The notes beneath the pieces were generated by a model, which did not search any database, was not told where the DNA came from, and worked only from the letters and a program-made list of their open reading frames with translations. Positions 33,078 through 38,844 of a stretch of 38,844 bases of DNA are shown here, piece after piece (the first letter of the stretch is position 1; every line of letters begins with the position of its first letter). Source of the DNA: Bacteroidales bacterium (lineage in GTDB: Bacteria > Bacteroidota > Bacteroidia > Bacteroidales > UBA12077); the NCBI GenBank assembly GCA_022360575.1, contig JAKSCO010000258.1, forward strand, positions 1 to 38,844, written 5' to 3'. Both the position numbers and the translations under genes were made by a program.

Positions 33078-33965
33078 ATGAAAACTCTAAAATTTTTAAT
33101 ACCAATAATAATATTTGTCGCATGTAGTTCGGGCGAAACAAACAATAAGAAAATGCAGAACATTATGGTAAGTATATTACCTCAGAAATATTTTGTTGAG
33201 AAAATAGTAGGAGATAGTTTTAATGTAGATGTAATGATCCCTCCAGGAGCAAGTCCGGTAACTTACGACCCTACTCCTCGACAAATGCGAGCTTTGTCTA
33301 ATTCGTTTGTATATTTCAGAATAGGACATATCGAGTTCGAAAAATCATGGATTAAAAAACTTAAAGGAGTAAATGCCTCTATGGATATAATCGATTTATC
33401 GAAAAATGCAACCCTCATAGAGCCCGAACATAATCATGATCACTCGCATACTCACAACGGCCACCACCACCATCATGGTGTCGATCCTCATATATGGTTG
33501 TCGCCTAAAGAGGTTAAAAAGCAAGCTAAAATTATTTACGATTACTTGGTAAAAACCAAACCCGAATATAAAAATCAATTTGAAATTAATTACAATCAAT
33601 TCTCCAATGAGATTAAACAACTCGATGCTTATATGACATCTCAACTTAAAGACTATAAGGGTCGAAAGTTTCTAATTTTTCATCCAGCTTTAACCTATAT
33701 TGCTCGCGATTATGGTTTGCAACAAATCTCAATAGAAATTGACGGTAAAGAACCTACACCAGCTAACATTCAAAAAATAATAAGTACAGCAAAAAACGAA
33801 AAAATAAAAATAGTTTTTGCTCAAAAGCAGTTTAGTATAAGCAATGCCGAAATAATTGCCCGAGAAATAGGTGGTAAAGTAAAACGAGTCGATCCTTTAG
33901 CATACAACTGGGATCAAGGAGTTCGGTTTATTACCGACGAAATAGTAAAATCATATTCTAAATAA
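33078..33965 (+). CDS. Zinc/metal ABC transporter substrate-binding lipoprotein (ZnuA-like)
   Basis: The product has 295 residues. A lipoprotein signal with VACSSGE gives the modified Cys at about residue 16. SILPQKYFVEKIVGDSF opens a cluster A-I (TroA/ZnuA) fold. A His-rich loop (HNHDHSHTHNGHHHHHG, about residues 115-131), followed by DPHIWLSP, is typical of zinc-specific binders. FLIFHPALTYIARDYGL supplies another metal ligand. It delivers the metal to the downstream permease; the gene is 5 bases before the ATPase gene. Confidence 0.92.
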   Translation: MKTLKFLIPIIIFVACSSGETNNKKMQNIMVSILPQKYFVEKIVGDSFNVDVMIPPGASPVTYDPTPRQMRALSNSFVYFRIGHIEFEKSWIKKLKGVNASMDIIDLSKNATLIEPEHNHDHSHTHNGHHHHHGVDPHIWLSPKEVKKQAKIIYDYLVKTKPEYKNQFEINYNQFSNEIKQLDAYMTSQLKDYKGRKFLIFHPALTYIARDYGLQQISIEIDGKEPTPANIQKIISTAKNEKIKIVFAQKQFSISNAEIIAREIGGKVKRVDPLAYNWDQGVRFITDEIVKSYSK

Positions 33966-33970
33966 ATTTT

Positions 33971-34726
33971 ATGGCCAAAATATTAGAGTTAAATTCTGTC
34001 TTTGCTGGATATAACAATGAGGTTATTCTTAAAAATGTGTCGTTAAAAGTTTATGATGATGATTTTATAGGTATTATTGGTCCTAACGGAGGAGGAAAAA
34101 CAACTTTGCTTAATGTTATTTTAGGATTAATAAAACCTCTTAAAGGATCGGTTGCCTTTTTTAATGATATTAAATCTGGTGAAAACAACAAAATAGGATA
34201 CCTCCCACAACGAAATAAAATAGATAGCAAATTTCCAATAAGTGTAACTGATGTTGTCCTCTCAGGAAACCTCTTTGGTACATCTTGCATTGGGCGATAT
34301 AGTAAGCAACAAAAAATAAAAACATCAGAAACTTTAAATCGTTTAGGTATAATCGATTTAAAAAATGAAACAATAGGTGAGCTTTCTGGAGGACAAATAC
34401 AAAAAGTCTTATTAGCTAGAGCTTTAGTTAGTAATCCTCGATTACTAATCTTAGACGAACCCAATACATTTGTCGATAACCAGTTCGAGGGCGAATTATA
34501 TGAAATATTAAAACAATTAAATAACGAAATGGCAATTATAATTGTCTCTCACGATATAGGAACAATATCAAGTTACATAAAAACAATAGCTTGTGTCAAC
34601 CGAACATTACATTATCATCAGTCAAATAAAATTACCGAAGAGCAATTAAATACATACAATTGCCCAATAAAGTTAATAACCCATGGCGAAGTTCCTCACA
34701 CAGTATTAAAAAAACACTCACATTAA
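33971..34726 (+). CDS. Metal ABC transporter ATP-binding protein (ZnuC-like)
   Basis: The product has 251 residues. It has Walker A GPNGGGKTT (about residues 37-45), Q-loop GYLPQRNKID, signature LSGGQIQK, Walker B LLILDEPNTF and the switch VSHD. The short C-terminal extension contains HYHQ and ends KKHSH, which is mildly His-rich. It powers metal import with the following permease, whose ATG begins directly after its TAA. Confidence 0.94.
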   Translation: MAKILELNSVFAGYNNEVILKNVSLKVYDDDFIGIIGPNGGGKTTLLNVILGLIKPLKGSVAFFNDIKSGENNKIGYLPQRNKIDSKFPISVTDVVLSGNLFGTSCIGRYSKQQKIKTSETLNRLGIIDLKNETIGELSGGQIQKVLLARALVSNPRLLILDEPNTFVDNQFEGELYEILKQLNNEMAIIIVSHDIGTISSYIKTIACVNRTLHYHQSNKITEEQLNTYNCPIKLITHGEVPHTVLKKHSH

Positions 34727-35569
34727 ATGATTGCAGAATTATTAGAATATAAGTTTATTGTAAATTCCATACTTGCAGGTATATTAGCAAGTGTAAGTTG
34801 TGGTATTATAGGTACATATATTGTAACCCGACGAATGGTATTCTTAAGTGGTGGAATAACTCATGCTTCGTTTGGAGGTATCGGTATAGGGTATTATTTA
34901 GGATTTAATCCAATAATAGCAGCAGCTATATTTGGAGTTTTTTCGGCATTAGGAATCGAATTTGTATCAAAACGAACAAATCTACGTGAAGATTCTGCTA
35001 TAGGTATTATTTGGTCGTTAGGTATGGCTGTCGGAATAATGTTTGTCTTTTTAACCCCGGGATATGCTCCTAATTTAATGTCATACTTGTTTGGAAGTAT
35101 ATTAACCGTATCAAAACTCGATATTGTATTAATGACAATATTGTGTAGTATTCTTCTTGTAGTATTCATCGTGTTTTTCAGAGTAATACTATTAGTTGCA
35201 TACGATCAGGAATTTGCCCGTACTCATAATATTGCTGTTGATGTAATTAATTATCTCTTAATAGGTTTAGTTGCATTAACTATTGTGTTAAATATTAAAA
35301 TTGTAGGTATTATATTAGTTATATCATTGTTAACAATACCTCAGGCAATAGCAAATCTCTTTACAAAACAATTTAGGTATATAATTATGTTATCAATTCT
35401 GATAGGGTTAATCGGATCCTTTTTGGGACTGATTGTGTCATATCAAATAAATATACCTTCAGGAGCGTCAATAATTTTTTCTTTGGTAATGATATTTCTT
35501 ATTGCCAAGTTAATTCAGTTGATAAAGAGGAATGTAATACTTCGTAATCAAAAAAATGAAATGTTTTAA
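34727..35569 (+). CDS. Metal ABC transporter permease (ZnuB-like)
   Basis: The product has 280 residues with about eight membrane segments, of the ABC-3 family. LASVSCGIIGTYIVTRRMVF near the start and ISLLTIPQAIANLF in the second half are characteristic. It forms the channel for zinc or manganese import with the two genes before it. Its ATG follows the ATPase stop with no gap. lpdA starts 67 bases downstream and may have a separate promoter. Confidence 0.93.
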   Translation: MIAELLEYKFIVNSILAGILASVSCGIIGTYIVTRRMVFLSGGITHASFGGIGIGYYLGFNPIIAAAIFGVFSALGIEFVSKRTNLREDSAIGIIWSLGMAVGIMFVFLTPGYAPNLMSYLFGSILTVSKLDIVLMTILCSILLVVFIVFFRVILLVAYDQEFARTHNIAVDVINYLLIGLVALTIVLNIKIVGIILVISLLTIPQAIANLFTKQFRYIIMLSILIGLIGSFLGLIVSYQINIPSGASIIFSLVMIFLIAKLIQLIKRNVILRNQKNEMF

Positions 35570-35636
35570 AAAAGATAAATAATATATATTTTCGTACAAA
35601 TTTTACTAATGATTGCTATATAAAAACTTTAAACAT

Positions 35637-37028
<1,392 letters not shown>

Positions 37029-37040
37029 AAATATACAAAT

Positions 37041-37082
37041 AAAAAAGGAAGGATGAGCCCTGATTCATCCTTCCTTTTTTTG
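37041..37082 (+). terminator. Strong intrinsic terminator after lpdA
   Basis: AAAAAAGGAAGGATGA (37041-37056) pairs perfectly over 16 bp with TCATCCTTCCTTTTTT (37065-37080), whose end merges into a T run. The A run on the left could also make it work for minus-strand transcripts. Confidence 0.92.
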
Positions 37083-37112
37083 AATAACCTTTCGTATTTA
37101 ATGCACAAGATA

Positions 37113-37268
37113 TTATTTCCTAATTTCAGTTTGATGATTAAATAATCCTTTGCTATAGTTTTTAGATAATGATATAACAAAAGCGAGTGTAACTATCAAG
37201 AAAATTATAACTACTCCTAAGTTTAAATCTTTATAAAATTTTGTCTTTGTTCTTGTTTTTAAACTCAT
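37113..37268 (-). CDS. Small single-pass membrane protein (51 residues)
   Basis: The frame reads MSLKTRTKTKFYKDLN, a hydrophobic stretch LGVVIIFLIVTLAFVISL (about residues 17-34) and a polar tail ending HQTEIRK. The basic N-terminus before the helix suggests an N-in orientation. I recognise no family, and no Shine-Dalgarno sequence is evident. It sits between two hairpin terminators, so it may be its own transcript unit. The coding call rests on the membrane helix with its positive flank and a clean start and stop. Confidence 0.55.
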   Translation of the reverse strand: MSLKTRTKTKFYKDLNLGVVIIFLIVTLAFVISLSKNYSKGLFNHQTEIRK

Positions 37269-37329
37269 TATTATATAATTTATTTTATCAAAATATTAAT
37301 AACACGAACATAAGATGTATATTAATAAA

Positions 37330-37372
37330 AAAAGGTTGCGTAGGTTGTTAATCCTTACGCAACCTTTTCTCT
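37330..37372. terminator. Bidirectional terminator-like hairpin before the sigma factor
   Basis: AAAAGGTTGCGTA (37330-37342) pairs exactly with TACGCAACCTTTT (37356-37368). A run of As precedes it and Ts follow, so it could terminate in either direction. No obvious gene ends here on either strand, so it may end a small RNA or insulate the sigma factor promoter. Confidence 0.65.
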
Positions 37373-37440
37373 TTTTTCCCCATCTACCATTATGTTTAAA
37401 AAGGAAGCAGCTTAGCAAGCTTTAGTTCTTAATTTATTCT

Positions 37441-37448
37441 TAAATTTG
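37441..37448 (+). promoter_or_regulatory. Candidate -7 box for the ECF sigma factor operon
   Basis: TAAATTTG matches TAnnTTTG 29 bases before the TTG start. A plausible TTTAG lies about 20 bases upstream. It agrees with a housekeeping-type promoter for this operon. Confidence 0.45.
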
Positions 37449-37476
37449 TAAGAGAATATTAACGTAAATAACGTTT

Positions 37477-38028
37477 TTGAATAATTATCTTAATATAATA
37501 GAAGCTTGCCTAAAAGCAGATCCTGTTGCGCAAAAAAAGTTATACGACTTATTTGCCGATAAGATGTTTGGAGTTTGTTTGCGTTATGTTAGTGATGTTG
37601 ATGAAGCTAAAGATATATTACAAGATGGTTTTGTAAAAGTTTTTTGTAATTTAAAAAAGTTTAATAATAAAGGTTCTTTTGAAGGTTGGATAAGGAGAAT
37701 AATTGTTAATACAGCTTTGGAACGTTTTCGTAATAAAAATTATTTGTTTGCTGTAAGTATGGAAAATAGTTATGAAAAAGGAAATAATGAATACGACCAT
37801 ATATTAAGCGAATTATCAGCTAATGATTTACTGAAAATGGTTCAAGAGTTATCTCCTCAGTACAGAACAGTTTTTAATCTATATGCAATAGAAGGATATT
37901 CGCATAAAGAGATAAGTAAAAAATTAAATATAAAAGAAGGAACATCGAAATCAAATTTGTCAAGAGCGAGGGAGATTCTAAAAGAGAAAGTAAATGAATA
38001 TAATAAGATTAGTGTGAATTATATGTAA
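37477..38028 (+). CDS. RNA polymerase sigma factor, ECF subfamily
   Basis: The product has 183 residues. The start is a TTG at 37477; the first in-frame ATG lies at codon 29, inside conserved region 2, so the TTG is needed. Region 2 spans about residues 10-80 (QKKLYDLFADKMFGVCLRYV, DILQDGFVKVFCNL, GSFEGWIRRIIVN). Region 4 spans about 115-170 (LSPQYRTVFNLYAIEGYSHK, LNIKEGTSKSNLSRAR). The one-base overlap with the next gene (TAATG) couples it to a probable membrane anti-sigma/outer-membrane protein. Confidence 0.93.
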   Translation: MNNYLNIIEACLKADPVAQKKLYDLFADKMFGVCLRYVSDVDEAKDILQDGFVKVFCNLKKFNNKGSFEGWIRRIIVNTALERFRNKNYLFAVSMENSYEKGNNEYDHILSELSANDLLKMVQELSPQYRTVFNLYAIEGYSHKEISKKLNIKEGTSKSNLSRAREILKEKVNEYNKISVNYM

Positions 38029-38844
38029 TGAGACAAGATTTTGAACATATCGATAAACATTTTAGCAATAAGCTAAAAAATCATTCTGTGCATGCTCCTG
38101 AAGATGCTTGGAATAAAATAAGTTTACAAATACCAAATGCTCAGAAAAAACGAATCTTATTTTATTATAAAATAGCTGCTAGTGTTGCTGTAATAGCAGT
38201 ATTAGGTTCTTTATTTTTCTTATTTAATCAAACAAATTTTCCTTCAATAAAAAAAGAAGTAACTTTTGTCGAAAAAAATAAAATTAAAAATACATTACAA
38301 CAAGAAGAAGTTGTCAAAAAACAAAAAATAGTCCAAAAGAATGAGGTTATAGCTCAAGTTTTAGAGAAAGAAATCTCAACCTCTAAATCCATATCTCAAA
38401 ATAAAAAGAATCCAACACAAGAGATTTCGTTATATGTAGAAGAAAAAAAGTATATAAAAGAGATCAATAAGCAGATAAAATCAATTCCTATTTTTATTAA
38501 AAATAAGCAGATAAATCCTAAGTTGTTAAATGTAGTTGATAATGAACGAGAACAAGCCTTGGACTATGCTCTAGATATAAATACATTAATAGCCCTGAAT
38601 TGCTTCGAAATAGAAAAAAATCGTGAAAATAAAAAGAATGAGTGGTTGATTGGTGGAGAATTTTCTCCTTTATATTCTTATCGAAATATAACAGGTTCAA
38701 ATAAGACTCAAGAATATTATAACGATGTTGAGACTCCTACTATGTCTTATACAGGAGGATTAAATGTTCAGTATAAGGCAGCAACAAGATTAAGTGTACA
38801 GGTAGGAGTGTATTATACAACAATGGGGCAATCAATTGATTGTA
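38028..38844 (+). CDS. Anti-sigma-like membrane protein with beta-barrel-like C-terminus (partial)
   Basis: The frame is open from ATG 38028 to the window edge, about 272 residues. The N-terminal cytoplasmic part (FSNKLKNHSVHAPEDAWNKI, about residues 12-31) resembles the short sigma-binding segments of Bacteroidota anti-sigma proteins. A single membrane helix follows (IAASVAVIAVLGSLFFLF, about 47-64), then a charged linker of about 140 residues. EWLIGGEFSPLYSYRNI onward looks like the first strands of an outer-membrane-type beta-barrel. Coupling to the ECF sigma gene supports a regulatory role. The end is missing. Confidence 0.75.
   Translation, partial: MRQDFEHIDKHFSNKLKNHSVHAPEDAWNKISLQIPNAQKKRILFYYKIAASVAVIAVLGSLFFLFNQTNFPSIKKEVTFVEKNKIKNTLQQEEVVKKQKIVQKNEVIAQVLEKEISTSKSISQNKKNPTQEISLYVEEKKYIKEINKQIKSIPIFIKNKQINPKLLNVVDNEREQALDYALDINTLIALNCFEIEKNRENKKNEWLIGGEFSPLYSYRNITGSNKTQEYYNDVETPTMSYTGGLNVQYKAATRLSVQVGVYYTTMGQSIDC

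Noticed and set aside
35613..35636. Upstream start for lpdA
   Set aside because: The extra eight residues are not conserved in the family, and ATG 35637 gives the usual MNYDLIIIGSGPGG start.

Overview
The window looks like the chromosome of an AT-rich Bacteroidota bacterium, probably an anaerobic or facultatively anaerobic member of Bacteroidales or Marinilabiliales. The evidence is the gene block CBS protein, nadK, porG-like, uppS, bamA, two ompH/skp genes and murI; a two-gene 2-oxoglutarate:ferredoxin oxidoreductase (korA/korB); DUF4924 and DUF6089 family proteins; and many upstream regions carrying the Bacteroidota -7 box TAnnTTTG. TAA, TAG and TGA all serve as stops, so the genetic code is standard. 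No tRNA, rRNA, CRISPR array or transposase gene was seen.

Layout. 1-1314: lnt (partial) and an EamA exporter on the minus strand. 1454-7452: aldehyde dehydrogenase, LysE-type exporter, then housekeeping genes (engB, prs, rplY, pth, an Hsp15-like S4 protein, DUF4924). 7447-8845: a DCC thiol-disulfide protein and mannose-6-phosphate isomerase on the minus strand. 9048-11921: uridine kinase and a PolB-type exonuclease, facing an alpha/beta hydrolase and pdxJ. 12016-20319: the envelope-biogenesis block, with a decayed porG-like paralogue (13906-14242) between nadK and the intact porG-like gene. 20321-26209: gamma-carbonic anhydrase, korAB, a secreted C1 peptidase and a YebC-family protein. 26320-28773: a tightly packed trio of VTC domain, DUF4956 membrane protein and a CotH-kinase-like secreted protein. 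28774-33077: an accessory zone with an RsiV-like protein, an alpha/beta hydrolase broken by a stop codon, a family of short palindromic repeats, a three-copy 104-bp tandem array and a calcineurin-like phosphoesterase. 33078-37028: a zinc-type ABC importer and dihydrolipoyl dehydrogenase. 37113-38844: a 51-residue membrane protein, an ECF sigma factor and the start of an anti-sigma/outer-membrane protein.

Most genes are core metabolism and envelope assembly. The parts most worth a second look are the VTC-DUF4956-CotH-like trio, which may be an undescribed phosphate-polymer or phosphotransfer system at the cell surface, and the accessory zone after it. There one repeat copy is split exactly around the hydrolase pseudogene. 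All functional calls rest on reading translated motifs by eye; no database search was run.
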